The notes under the pieces: generated by a model
Seen by the model: only the letters and a program-made list of their open reading frames with translations
The model's database searches: none
Told to the model about the DNA's origin: nothing
Assembly: GCA_032718475.1 (NCBI GenBank)
Contig: JAUCBJ010001968.1
Span: 1-22,255, forward strand
Direction: 5' to 3'
Source of the DNA: Nemertoderma westbladi
Lineage: Eukaryota > Xenacoelomorpha > Nemertodermatida > Nemertodermatidae
Length of the DNA stretch: 22,255 nucleotides
Shown here: in pieces, positions 1-8,910 of the stretch
Layout: each line of letters opens with the position of its first letter
Position numbering within the stretch: the first letter of the stretch is position 1
Translations under genes and position numbers: made by a program

Positions 1-1
1 A

Positions 2-1231
2 TCTCTTGTCGAGGAGTTCTTTCACCTCGTCCCGCATCGCGAACGGGACAGGTCGCGCGCCGTTGACGTGGAACGGCTTGGCCCCATCCTTCAGCTGTAT
101 ACGCATGGGCGGGCCATGCATCGTTGGAAGAGGCGCGGAGTCGTTGTCGAACACGTCGCTGAACTCGCGGAGGAGATTGTCCCGGGAGCGGATCGCCGGG
201 GACGGAGCAACAGAAGCGACGGTTCCGCGGCTGTGTAGGGGAGCCGGGAAGGTGCGCGGGAGGATATCCAGGTCCTGGATGGTCTTCTTCGAGAGGATCA
301 GTCCGTCGGACTCGGGAGAGATGACCAGCTCGGTGGTCGCCGTCGTCCCGCAGTAGTTGATCTCCACTGGGTACCGCCCCACGGCCGCCATGGGGAGTCG
401 GTTGGCCGCCTCGAATTTGTCGTCGTCTCGAAGCGGGAGGAGGTCGTCGAGTCGCCCTCCGAACCGGAGAAACAGTCCCTGGTTGAAGATATTAGCGGCC
501 GCACCGCTATCCGGGAGGGAGTGACGAACCGTCCCCTTGAGGTTCCCGATCCCGGAGTCCGTCAGGCCCACCGCGATATAAGAGAGTTTGCAGGCTGTTT
601 CCTGATGGTTGGCAACGCTGCTAATACTCTGGCAGTGGTACACTGTGGACACCCTCTTCTTGGTGGCGGATCGGGACCGGCACATCCGCTTGATATGCCC
701 CGTCCTGCCACAGCCGTGGCACTTGACCCCCTTGGCGGGGCATTCCGAGCCTGCCTCATGGGGTTCCCGGCCGCAGTTGCCGCAACTGCGGCCGCTAGGG
801 TTCCGCCACGCGGGGTCCGGTGATGAGTTCCGGGTGCTCATCGGGGAGCGGGAGATAGCGGGGTTGCGGGAGGCCGAGCGCTCGCGTTTGTACGCGGAGA
901 GTTTGTTTACTGGTTTCCCGCTCGCGAGGATCGAGTCGTTCCGTTCGCTGGCTTCCACGCTCTGCGCGATCCTCACGCAGTCCTCGAGGGTCGGTTGAGG
1001 AAGAACCTTGAGGAGTTCCGTCCGGGTCTCTGAACATCGAAGACCCACTAGGATCTGGGTAACGATCTGCCGGTCGCGGCAGTTCCCGCAGAGCTCCGCA
1101 GTGTCTGCGAGATCCTCCAGGGCCACCCGGAAGGAATCGAATCCCTCGGTCGCGCCTTGCCGGCGCTCGTGGAACTTGATCGCGTCGATCGCGATACTCC
1201 TCTTGGCGCGGAGGTGGCCCTGGAGTGCATC
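2..1231 (-). pseudogene. gag-pol: Gag C-terminus, nucleocapsid, protease and start of RT
   Basis: This 410-codon stretch is open to the window edge with no stop. It continues gag after the frame change. Codons ~150-164 (740-784) hold a first Cys-His cluster of form CX2CX4HX5C. Codons 171-184 (680-721) hold a canonical CX2CX4HX4C zinc knuckle, expected to bind RNA. Codons 241-243 (503-511) are the D-S-G catalytic motif of a retropepsin-like aspartic protease, followed by A-A-A. The last ~30 codons resemble the Ty3/Gypsy RT N-terminus (VPFAMRDEVKELL). Gag and pol are therefore in one frame here, with no separate pol start. RT catalytic motifs, RNase H and integrase are outside the window. Confidence 0.85.
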
Positions 1232-1836
1232 GACAGATCGAGGACCGTCTCCGTGGTTGTATCGTCCGCGTCAATGTCCACGTGTAGGGTGACGCGGATG
1301 GTCTCCTGTAGGCTGCTACCGAGGGCAGCAACGAGCGCGTAAACCTGCTCGGCTCGCGGGAACGTAGCGACCTGTTGTCGGTGGGCGTGGACCCGCCACG
1401 CCTGTCTCCATCGGCGGAACATGGAGAACTCGACGTCCACGTCAATCTTCTCCATCGTCGAGATGTCGATTACCCGGCGTCGGGGAACCGGGTTCGTGAC
1501 GGCCCCCGCGTACGTGGGTTGGGTCGTCGGTAGTTCCGGTGTGGCGGCCGCCGCCACGCCGGGTTGTAAAGCCGCAAGGAGTTTAGCGATGCGGTCGTCC
1601 GCGGCCGCCTGTTGTTGAAGTAGGCGGTCATCCGCAGCCTCCTGGCGACGGTTGGCGTCCTCCTGCTGTTGCGCCAGCAGCTGAGCCATAGCAGTCTGCT
1701 GTTGGGCGAGGATTCGCGCGAGGTCGTCCATTCGGATAGGGGCGCGACTGCCGCCTCGGGCTTCTAGAGTTTCGTCGCCGTCGCTGCTGTCCGCCGTGGG
1801 CGGGGACGTGATCTTCCCTTTGGATTTAGGCGGCAT
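1231..1836 (-). pseudogene. gag: Gag polyprotein, N-terminal part (frameshifted)
   Basis: Gag packages element RNA and assembles the virus-like particle. This frame starts at an ATG (1834-1836), in a leader just after the probable LTR and primer site. Residues 1-35 are a basic/acidic low-complexity start. Residues ~36-92 are a Gln/Ala-rich heptad-like stretch (repeated QQQ and ADDR) that looks like a coiled coil. From ~residue 140 comes a retrotransposon-gag-like helical region (FRRWRQAW, EQVYALVAALG). The frame stays nominally open to 1048, but after about 1231 it becomes Ser/Arg-rich nonsense while the sensible protein continues in the -1 frame. The shift falls inside the gag domain, where programmed gag-pol shifts are not expected, so a small deletion or sequencing error is likelier than recoding. 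Confidence 0.75.
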
Positions 1837-1865
1837 GGGCCCAAGTTATCTTACACACTGCGCCA

Positions 1866-2215
1866 TGTGGGCGTATCTACTATTGCTGCGAGGCAGCAGA
1901 CGAATAAAACCTTTGTCTATAGCAGATACTGTCAGATAGATATGTATAATAGGGTCCTCCGGGGACCGGTCACGGCATGTAACAAGTAGCCTAGATAAAA
2001 GAATATGTACTGCAGTGCTCTGACTAACACCGACATACTGACTGTCCAATACCGGTAGGTCTCTCCCCCCTCGTCCCAGGGTGTCCGTGGGGCGAGCCAT
2101 ATATTATCACCACAAATACCGATTTTGTTGTGATAGAATCGCTCAATTTGCGTCTCATAACTGAGACTCGTGCTGCGCGAAGGCCCCACGAACCTGTAGC
2201 TAAACTTTGAACAGT
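1866..2215 (-). repeat. Probable 5' LTR of the Ty3/Gypsy element
   Basis: On the minus strand the sequence just upstream of the gag leader ends in ...CCCACA and is followed at once by TGGCGCAG (1858-1865). That fits an LTR ending in CA followed by a primer-binding site starting with TGG; I cannot name the matching tRNA. The ~350 bp beyond it is moderately GC-rich and has no credible coding. A TATA-like stretch lies at 1940-1953, about 75 bp from the LTR end. The distal end is uncertain because the partner LTR is not in the window; composition drops to AT-rich DNA at about 2190-2220. Confidence 0.5.
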
Positions 2216-2339
2216 AAATTAGACAGGATATGCATTACTTACTTAATAGTAATACAGTAATAAATAATTCGGCAGATATTGCCTTATAATTTTGCATGGA
2301 AGTATAGACTTACTATATAGTAAATGTTTTTGCTGGTTT
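2216..2339. other. AT-rich flank, no gene seen
   Basis: This short AT-rich spacer separates the LTR element from the direct repeats. It contains only frequent stops and short A/T runs, and I see no functional signal in it. Confidence 0.6.
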
Positions 2340-2492
2340 GGGTGTAATGATGTTGTCATCAATAATCCGTCTCCTGCCAAAATGGCATCACTAAGGATTT
2401 TCCTATTGAGAGATTTGATACGCCGGATCATGATTTATGACTTTACAAGCAAATGCAATACGATTTTCGATACCCCAGGAGCGAGTTCCAGA
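2340..2492. repeat. Direct repeat, copy 1 (153 bp)
   Basis: The block from GGGTGTAATGATG to CGAGTTCCAGA recurs at 2548-2689. The copies differ by an 11-bp length change in the middle and a few substitutions. Each contains a small perfect hairpin (TGCCAAAATGGCA). It is probably a two-copy piece of a dispersed repeat or MITE-like element. No coding potential is convincing. Confidence 0.9.
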
Positions 2493-2547
2493 CGTCTCTA
2501 CACACTATTATATTATTCCAATGGGGGCTGCCCCGGTTTCAAGTAAT

Positions 2548-2689
2548 GGGTGTAATGATGTTGTCATCAATAATCCGTCTCATGCCAAAATGGCATCACT
2601 AAAATGAGGATTTGATACGCCGGATCATGATTTATGACTTTAAAAGCAAATGCAATACGATTTTCGATACCCCAGGAGCGAGTTCCAGA
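2548..2689. repeat. Direct repeat, copy 2 (142 bp)
   Basis: This is the second copy of the 2340-2492 block, separated from it by 55 bp. It lacks the 11-bp interior segment that copy 1 carries after ATCACTAA. Both copies end at the same bases and then diverge completely, so the duplicated unit has sharp right-hand edges. Confidence 0.9.
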
Positions 2690-2744
2690 AAATATTTACA
2701 TTATGATTTAAATAAGTAAATAATATATAATTTTTATGTGAAAG

Positions 2745-3004
2745 AGCTGAGGTCCAACCCTGCTAGAAACAGCTGAGGTCCAACCCTGCTAGAAACAGCT
2801 GAGGTCCAACCCTGCTAGAAACAGCTGAGGTCCAACCCTGCTAGAAACAGCTGAGGTCCAACCCTGCTAGAAACAGCTGAGGTCCAACCCTGCTAGAAAC
2901 AGCTGAGGTCCAACCCTGCTAGAAACAGCTGAGGTCCAACCCTGCTAGAAACAGCTGAGGTCCAACCCTGCTAGAAACAGCTGAGGTCCAACCCTGCTAG
3001 AAAC
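2745..3004. repeat. 26-bp tandem repeat, ten perfect copies
   Basis: The unit runs from AGCTGAGGTCCAACC to TGCTAGAAAC and is repeated exactly ten times (260 bp) with no substitution that I can see. Read on the minus strand, the copy nearest 3004 encodes the last residues of the LINE-A protein, and the stop codon (TAG of TTTCTAG) lies in the next copy. The array therefore is the 3' terminus of that LINE. Perfect identity next to a decayed reading frame points to recent expansion or an assembly effect. Confidence 0.97.
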
Positions 3005-3934
3005 ATTCCCTTTCGAAGGTCTGAGCATGTAACGGGGACTCTCGTACATGTTTGATAATGCTCTGTGGAGGTAGCCGGATTATCGCACAAAGAGCACTTG
3101 CACTGGTCTGTTGGTCGCCAACAGTTTGGTGATCCACATAGTTTATGGTGGTAGCCATTTGATATTAGCTGTCCGGCAACTCGACGACGGTATCCAGTCA
3201 GTCTGACTGGGTTTATAGTTATCGAGTTGGGGTTATCAATCAACGCAGGCGAGGATTGCAGTGGAGGAAGCGTATTTGCTGAGCCCAAACCAGAGCTACC
3301 AATAAAACGCACGGATGCGATGGATGTGGTCGAGCAGAGCGGTGTTTTCCTCCGAGGTCAAGACGCTGCAACCGTAAGATGCTGACGGTAAAACTATGGC
3401 GAGCCATAGTTGTCGAGCCGTGTCAATTGAGACAACGTTAAGCTTCACCTTTATAGAGATACGCATACAGCATGAGATATCTTTACGGTATTGTTGATCA
3501 TAGTGGCAGATCGGCACATTTTACGTGGAAAGTGTAACACCGAGATATTTGAACGAAGATTGGAACTCTATCTGGGAACCATTATAAAAAAGCATATCGT
3601 TCCTTGCTAACCGGCCACCATTGCGAAACTTAACGGCTTTGGTTTTCGATATGTTAACCTTTAGGTCGTTCACCTGACAATATTCAGATAGTTTATTCAA
3701 ACCGTCCTGGACAACGGCTATCGATTCACCGGCGATGACGAGATCATCGGCATACATTAAAATCCAACAGGCTGTAGCTGCGATGAATGCGGGTAGGTCA
3801 GCAACGAGGAGGCTGAATAACAAAGGCGACAGTTTATCACCTTGAACGACACCTACAGATTGGCTTATTGGATCCATAAGCCCGATACAGATGCATACAA
3901 GGTTTACAGCAATGAGCGCCCATATTACACATAA
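2971..3934 (-). pseudogene. LINE-A reverse transcriptase, C-terminal half (broken)
   Basis: RT copies element RNA at the target nick. The segment from 3934 to 3521 carries the GVVQGDKLSPLLF box and the catalytic MYADD box (YADD at 3743-3754), then KYLGVTL, a typical palm-to-thumb motif. An in-frame TAA at 3521-3523 interrupts it; the same frame resumes to about 3300 with the thumb-like text WLAIVLPSASYGC. The sensible protein then moves to another frame near 3300-3312. It continues through a Cys/His-rich C-terminus containing CX2CX8HX3C (CSLCDNPATSTEHYQTC) and stops inside the 26-bp repeat. One stop and one frameshift make this a dead copy; RT boxes upstream of the QGD motif are missing. Confidence 0.8.
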
Positions 3935-4025
3935 TTATAAACTTCCTGCTTACTCCGTGAACTGGACAGTTTTTTGCAGAGTATCTCTCTGGAAACAATA
4001 TACCATTTGTTCATTTTCGCAGGTA

Positions 4026-4080
4026 GGGGGGGAAACTGGGCTGGGCATATCAGTCGGATGATTGATCGTAATAAAATTTT
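4026..4080 (+). pseudogene. Short LINE C-terminus-like scrap
   Basis: Read on the plus strand this gives GNWAGHISRMIDRN, which resembles the W-x-GH-x-x-RM motif near the C-terminus of many LINE ORF2 proteins. The similarity lasts only ~15 codons and is followed by AT-rich non-coding DNA. It could be the edge of a fourth LINE copy, or chance. Confidence 0.3.
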
Positions 4081-4208
4081 CTACCAAAATCACCCAGGCC
4101 AAAACATTTACTAGGAACCCAGATTCAGGGAAAAAATAAGGTTTGAATTCATGGATACTTATTGTTTAAATATTTTAAATATCAATATAAATCTACCCAA
4201 AAACTCAC

Positions 4209-4347
4209 CGATCAAATTCTTCTATTTTCTCCCCTGAAATAAGATCCCTCAGTCTGTACCTTGGTGGAAGCCCAGTAACACCACCAATGGCCCCCAAACA
4301 TTCCATGGCATCGTATTCAACAGCCATCGAACTTTGCCAAACTAGAA
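4209..4347 (-). CDS. Possible orphan internal exon, product not recognised
   Basis: The 139-nt minus-strand stretch is open in one frame and noticeably less AT-rich than its surroundings. It gives a plausible globular sequence (MAVEYDAMECLGAIGG, then LPPRYRLRDLISGEK). It is bounded by an AG (TATTATAG) at its 5' side and by a consensus donor (CG|GTGAGT at 4203-4208) at its 3' side. The frame meets TGA immediately past the donor, so coding would have to stop at the splice site. I do not recognise the protein. The polypyrimidine tract is weak and no neighbouring exon is visible within several kilobases, so it may be a gene with long introns, a captured fragment or chance. Confidence 0.35.
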
Positions 4348-4660
4348 CTATAATAGATTTATTATGAAATAATTAAATATGGCATCCAATTACATACAGT
4401 GTTATACTATACACACAGTAGTAGAACAATCAAAACCATCATTTTGGGAATTGATGATGATCAATTGATCAACATACTCCTTTTTATTTATTTTTCATCT
4501 GCCTTCAGGCCGCCGCCACTGGCCTCTCTATTGTTAATAAAAGGTCTGACTAATAAAACTAGTAAATAAAATGGCACTAGTGCTGAACGAACATATTATG
4601 TAAATTTGATATAAATTATGATTGGATATGGATAATAAGTTACTTGAGAAAACCAACCTG
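4348..4660. other. AT-rich spacer, no gene seen
   Basis: This is non-coding, AT-rich sequence. It includes a perfect 14-bp palindrome (TGATCAATTGATCA, about 4457-4470) and a short GC-rich island (GGCCGCCGCCACTGGCC, about 4508-4524). I can support nothing functional. Confidence 0.5.
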
Positions 4661-7297
4661 ACTCGCGGGCACTAACAACTCGCGGGCACTAACGTCTCGC
4701 GGGCACTAATGACTCGCGGGCACTAACGTCTCGCGGGCACTAACAACTCGCGGGCACTAACGTCTCGCGGGCACTAATGAATCGCGGGCACTAACGACTC
4801 GCGGGCACTAACGTCTCGCGGGCACTAATGACTCGCGGGCACTAACGACTCGTGGGCACTAACGACTCGCGGGCACTAACGTCTCGCGGGCACTAATGAC
4901 TCGCGGGCACTAACGACTCGTGGGCACTAACGACTCGCGGGCACTAACGTCTCGCGGGCACTAATGACTCGCGGGCACTAATCTCTCATGGGCACTAACG
5001 TCTCGCGGGCACTAACGACTCACTCGCAGACATTGATCTCGGGCACAAATCACTCGCGGGCACTAAAGTCCTGAAACATTAGAGTCCATGGGCACTAATG
5101 TCTCACGGGCACTAACGTCTCACGGGCACTAACGTCTCACGGGCTAACGTCTCATGGGCACTAACGTCCCGTGGGCACTAACGTCTCACGGGCACTAACA
5201 TCTTGCGGGTACTAACGTCTCACAGGCACTAACGTTTCGCAGGCACTAACGTTTCGCGGGCACTAACGTCTCATGGGCACTAACGTCTCGCAGGCACTAA
5301 CATCTCCCGGGCACTAACGTCTCACGGGCACTAACTACTCGCGGGCACTAACAACATGTGGGCACTAACGACTCGCGGGCACAAATGACTCACGGGCACT
5401 AAAGTCCTGAAACATTAGAGTCCGCGGGCACTAACGTCTCATGGGCACTAACGTCTCGCGGGCACTAACGTCTCACGGGCACTAACGTTTCGCGGGTATT
5501 AACGTCACACAGAAACTAATGTCTCGCGGGCACTAACGTCTCACGGGCACTAACGTCGCGCGGGCACTAACGTCTGACATGCACTAACGACTCGCGGGCA
5601 CTAACGTCTCACAGGCACTAATGTCTCGCGGGCACTAAGGTCTGACATGCACTAACGACTCGTGGGCACTAACGTCACACAGGCACTAATGTCTCGCGGG
5701 CACTAAGGTCTCACGTGCACTAACGTCTCACGGGCACTAATGTTTCACGGGCACTAACGTCTCATGGGCACTAACGTCTCACGGGCAGAATGACTCGTGG
5801 GCACTAACGTCTCCTGGGCACTAACGTTTTGCGGGCACTAACGTCTCTCGGACACTAACGTCTCATGGGCACTAACGTCTTGTGGGCACTAACGACTCGC
5901 GGGCACTAACGTCTCGCGGGCACTAACGTTGTGTGGGCACTAACGTCTCACGTGCACTAACGACTCACGGGCACTAATGTCTCACGGGCACTAATGTCTC
6001 GCGGGGACTAATGTCTCACGTGCACTAACGTCTACTAACATCTCATGGGCAGAATGTCTCGCAGGCACTAACGTCTCACAGGCACTAATGTCTCGCGGGC
6101 ACTAACATCTCACGGGCACTAACGTTTCGCGGGCACTAACGTCTCCCAGGCACTAACGTCTCGCGGGCACTAACGACTCGCGGGTACTAACGACTCACAG
6201 GCACTAACATTTCGCGGGCACTAACATCTCGTGGGCACTAACGTCTCCTGGGCACTAACATCCCGCGGGCACTAACGACTCGCGGGCACTAACGACTCCC
6301 GGGCACTAATGTCTCCCGGGCACTAACGTCTCACGGGCACTAACGTCTCCCGGGCACTAATGTCTCGCGGGCACTAATGTCTCATGGGCACTAATGTCTC
6401 GCGGGCACTAACGTATCATGGGCACTAACGTTTCGCGGGCACAAACGTCTCACGGGCACTAACGTCTCATGGGCACTAATGTCTCACGGGCACTAACGTC
6501 TCACGGGCACTAATGTCTCGCGGGCACTAACGTCTCACGGGCACTAATGTCTCGCGGGCACTAACGTATCATGGGCACTAACGTTTTGCGGGCACTAACA
6601 TCTCGTGGGCACTAACATCTCGCGGACACTAACGCCTTCCAGGCACTAACATCTCGCGGGCACTAACGACTTGCGGGCACTAACGACTCGCGGGCACTAA
6701 CGTCTCATGGACACTAACGACTCGCGGGCACTAACGTCTCACATGCCGACATTGATCTCGGGCACAAATGACTCACGGGCACTAAAGTCCTGAAACATTA
6801 GAGTCCACGGGCACTAATGACTCCCGGGCACTAACGTCTCACGGGCACTAACGTCTCACGGGCACTAACGTCTCGCGGGCACTAACGTCGCGCGTGCACT
6901 AACGTCTCGCGGGCACTAACGTCTCGCGGGCACTAACGTCTCGCGGGCACTAACGTCTCGCGGGCACTAACGTCTCGCGTGCACTAACGTCTCGCGGGCA
7001 CTAACGTCTCGCGGGCACTAACGTCTCGCGGGCATTAACCACTCGCGGGCACTAATGACTCACGAGCACTAACGACTCGAGGGCACTAACGTCTCGAGGG
7101 GACTAACTTCGCGTGGGCACAAACGTCTCATGGGCATTAACGACCCACAGGCACTAACGTCTCGTGGGCATTAACAACTCGCGGGCACTAATGACTCGCG
7201 GGTATTAATGATTCGCGGGCTCTAACGACTCGCGGGCACTAATGTCGCGTGGGCACTAATGTCTCGCGGGCACTAACGTCTCGCGGGCACTAACGAC
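4661..7297. repeat. 17-bp minisatellite, ~155 units
   Basis: The consensus unit is CTCGCGGGCACTAACGT, repeated for about 2.64 kb with few length changes. The best-conserved part is GGGCACTAA. Most variants replace CG by TG or CA in the TCGCGGG and AACGT parts. Local higher-order repeats of four units (68 bp) are seen at 4829/4897/4965 and at 5572/5640. A variant interruption (AAAGTCCTGAAAC...GAGTCC) occurs at 5065, 5401 and 6784. A run of nearly identical units lies around 6895-7030, as if recently amplified. There is no coding frame and no unique spacer, so it is not CRISPR. Confidence 0.97.
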
Positions 7298-8024
7298 CCA
7301 CATTTGGTTTTAAACCCCCGCTACATTACATCACGCGCAAAAACATATTTCACCTCCAAAAGCGCACGGTTTTATTATCCCTTATGGAAGTATTCAATTG
7401 AGTTTTACACCGTGTAATATATTTCTGAGCTGATCATTCTCTGGTACCCAAGCTGTAATGAGTTACATTATAGTTGTGACACAGTGACAGCTCTGGTAGT
7501 ATCACTGACTCCCAGAGCTTCGCCAGTATATGGATTATACATAGCCTACAGCCCTAGAACTTTTCTGACTAAACTTCTAGAGAAGTTATCCTTTATATAA
7601 TGGCATTAGGAAGCACTTTCCAAAATTAAAAACTTTCGTATAAATAGTGCTGCTATAGAGGAACATAGGGTGTCACATGTTGGACAATATTTTATTGATT
7701 CTGTAGATGTGAAAGCATCAAAGTCGCGTTACTTCTACACTCCCAATAAAATAAAATAAAATTAAACAAACTATTAATTGGAAGTGTTTTTAGAGTGATG
7801 CTACAACAACTGTGCAGTGTCGTAGAGAAGTTAATTGATTGTTTTTGTAAGCAAAATTTACTCTTGGATTCTGCAATGATATGTTCGAACATGATGTCTA
7901 AGTGGCCTTATCAAAGGGCCATATCCCGAGGCGATCTCCACATTGTTTTCAAATTGTTCTTCGGATGTATTTCATTAGAAGTTTAACTAATAACGGAAAC
8001 TTCCAAAATATAGATATATAAGAT

Positions 8025-8043
8025 ATTATTATTATTATTATTA
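8025..8043. repeat. (ATT)n microsatellite
   Basis: About six uninterrupted ATT/TTA trinucleotides in AT-rich DNA. Confidence 0.9.
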
Positions 8044-8235
8044 GCTGACGTCGTACATGAGACAATAGAATTAAATGCACAGTACAAAATACTTAGGAAT
8101 AATTAAGTAATTAGGTAATAATTAAATTTAAAGCACAAAGAAGATATTAATGGTGAATATAATATGAATATAACAACGATATTATAAGTACAATATAACA
8201 ATACTATAATATGATAAAATCGAATATCAGTCTTA

Positions 8236-8389
8236 ACTAGTGCACAGGAAATTCAGGATGTCATCCAGATCAACGGCATTAAAATTAGAAACTTCTAGGT
8301 TATTGAATTTGCATTCCAAAATTTCTTTAACACAATTAACTTTATATAAATCTACAACAGGTGTTCGCGCTTTTGAAGACCTTTAGCAG
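8236..8389 (-). pseudogene. Possible coding remnant, C-terminal end of an unknown protein
   Basis: On the minus strand about 50 codons are open to a TAA. They give a protein-like sequence (TPVVDLYKVNCVKEILE, then VDLDDILNFLCTS) out of keeping with the AT-rich flanks. There is no start codon, and a stop sits just upstream. The TPVV start resembles the last residues of LINE-C (YTPVVKAFVG), so it could be the tail of a related LINE, but the match is too short to rely on. Confidence 0.25.
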
Positions 8390-8899
8390 TTTAACCTGCC
8401 AAAATTTATATGTCTTTTAGTTAATTAAAACACCTTTAGCATACGACAATATTTTATGCTAATAAACAAAACATTAACCGAAGCCAGCCCATGCGCGATC
8501 ATTCACCCGATGGATACACCCGGGAGGCTGAATTCGGATGCTTAAATTATTATTATTGCAGTGTAAGGTTGCAGTGTAAACCTACTGTATTATTCGATTG
8601 ATCGTTAATAATTAATTTCTGACAGATATTATTGGCTTTCGGGAAATATTAACAGTTCCTTTAGGACGTGGCGCTCTATCTATTTAAACAGAGCTAGGAC
8701 TTATACTAAACGCAACGATACTGCTTATGATTAAAGTATAAGGCGCATTCTTTAGGAAATGCTTTGTTACCAATCACAATCATGCACACTATTCTGCCGA
8801 CCGTCAGTAAATTTGATCACACATAAAGAGAGCAGCAATTGACTCATGTAGGGTCTGCTAAATAACATTAGATTCAATACACACCACATTGATATAAAT

Positions 8900-8910
8900 C
8901 GCAATTGTTA
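8900..8910. repeat. Target-site duplication of LINE-B, left copy
   Basis: CGCAATTGTTA on the plus strand, identical to 11228-11238. The two copies bracket LINE-B exactly: this one abuts the (TAG)n tail of the element. Confidence 0.9.

Larger units (their letters stand above)
1..2215 (-). mobile_element. Ty3/Gypsy-type LTR retrotransposon, 5' part (truncated by window edge)
   Basis: The order read on the minus strand is probable LTR, short leader, gag, paired CCHC zinc knuckles, aspartic protease, start of reverse transcriptase. Protease directly followed by RT, with no integrase between, is the Ty3/Gypsy (Metaviridae) order. The rest of pol and the 3' LTR lie beyond position 1, so LTR-LTR identity and age cannot be judged. 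The element is markedly GC-rich while DNA beyond about 2200 is AT-rich, so the composition boundary marks its approximate 5' end. It is probably inactive, because gag is frameshifted near 1231. The outer limit of about 2215 is inferred from composition, not from a seen target-site duplication. Confidence 0.85.
2745..3935 (-). mobile_element. LINE-A: 5'-truncated non-LTR retrotransposon, 3' end
   Basis: A minus-strand RT palm segment is followed by a C-terminal region with a Cys/His cluster and ends in the 26-bp tandem tail. The sequence upstream of about 3935 has in-frame stops and no RT fingers or endonuclease, so the copy is 5'-truncated, as is usual for LINEs. I found no convincing target-site duplication. 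The lineage looks like one of the I/Jockey-type groups with a C-terminal zinc finger, but I cannot assign it firmly. Confidence 0.8.
7298..8899. other. AT-rich intergenic stretch
   Basis: No gene is supported here. Visible items are a hairpin at 7489-7519 (AGCTCTGG/CCAGAGCT), an ATT/TTA microsatellite at 8025-8043, and AT-rich low-complexity DNA around 8090-8220. A weak coding remnant at 8240-8389 is listed separately. Short open stretches near 7692-7986 on both strands have biased, non-protein-like composition and look accidental. Confidence 0.6.

Noticed and set aside
6-356. Plus-strand open frame antisense to the protease/RT region
   Set aside because: Shadow of the GC-rich gag-pol coding strand; composition is Arg/Ser-biased and it has no motif.
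1846-2189. Two overlapping minus-strand open frames upstream of gag
   Set aside because: They lie in the probable LTR and leader, overlap in different frames and show no domain.
2745-3935. Target-site duplication for LINE-A
   Set aside because: Only short AT-rich resemblances (ATAATT) flank the element; not distinguishable from chance.
7692-7986. Overlapping short open frames on both strands
   Set aside because: AT-rich, both strands equally open, no recognisable protein or splice context.
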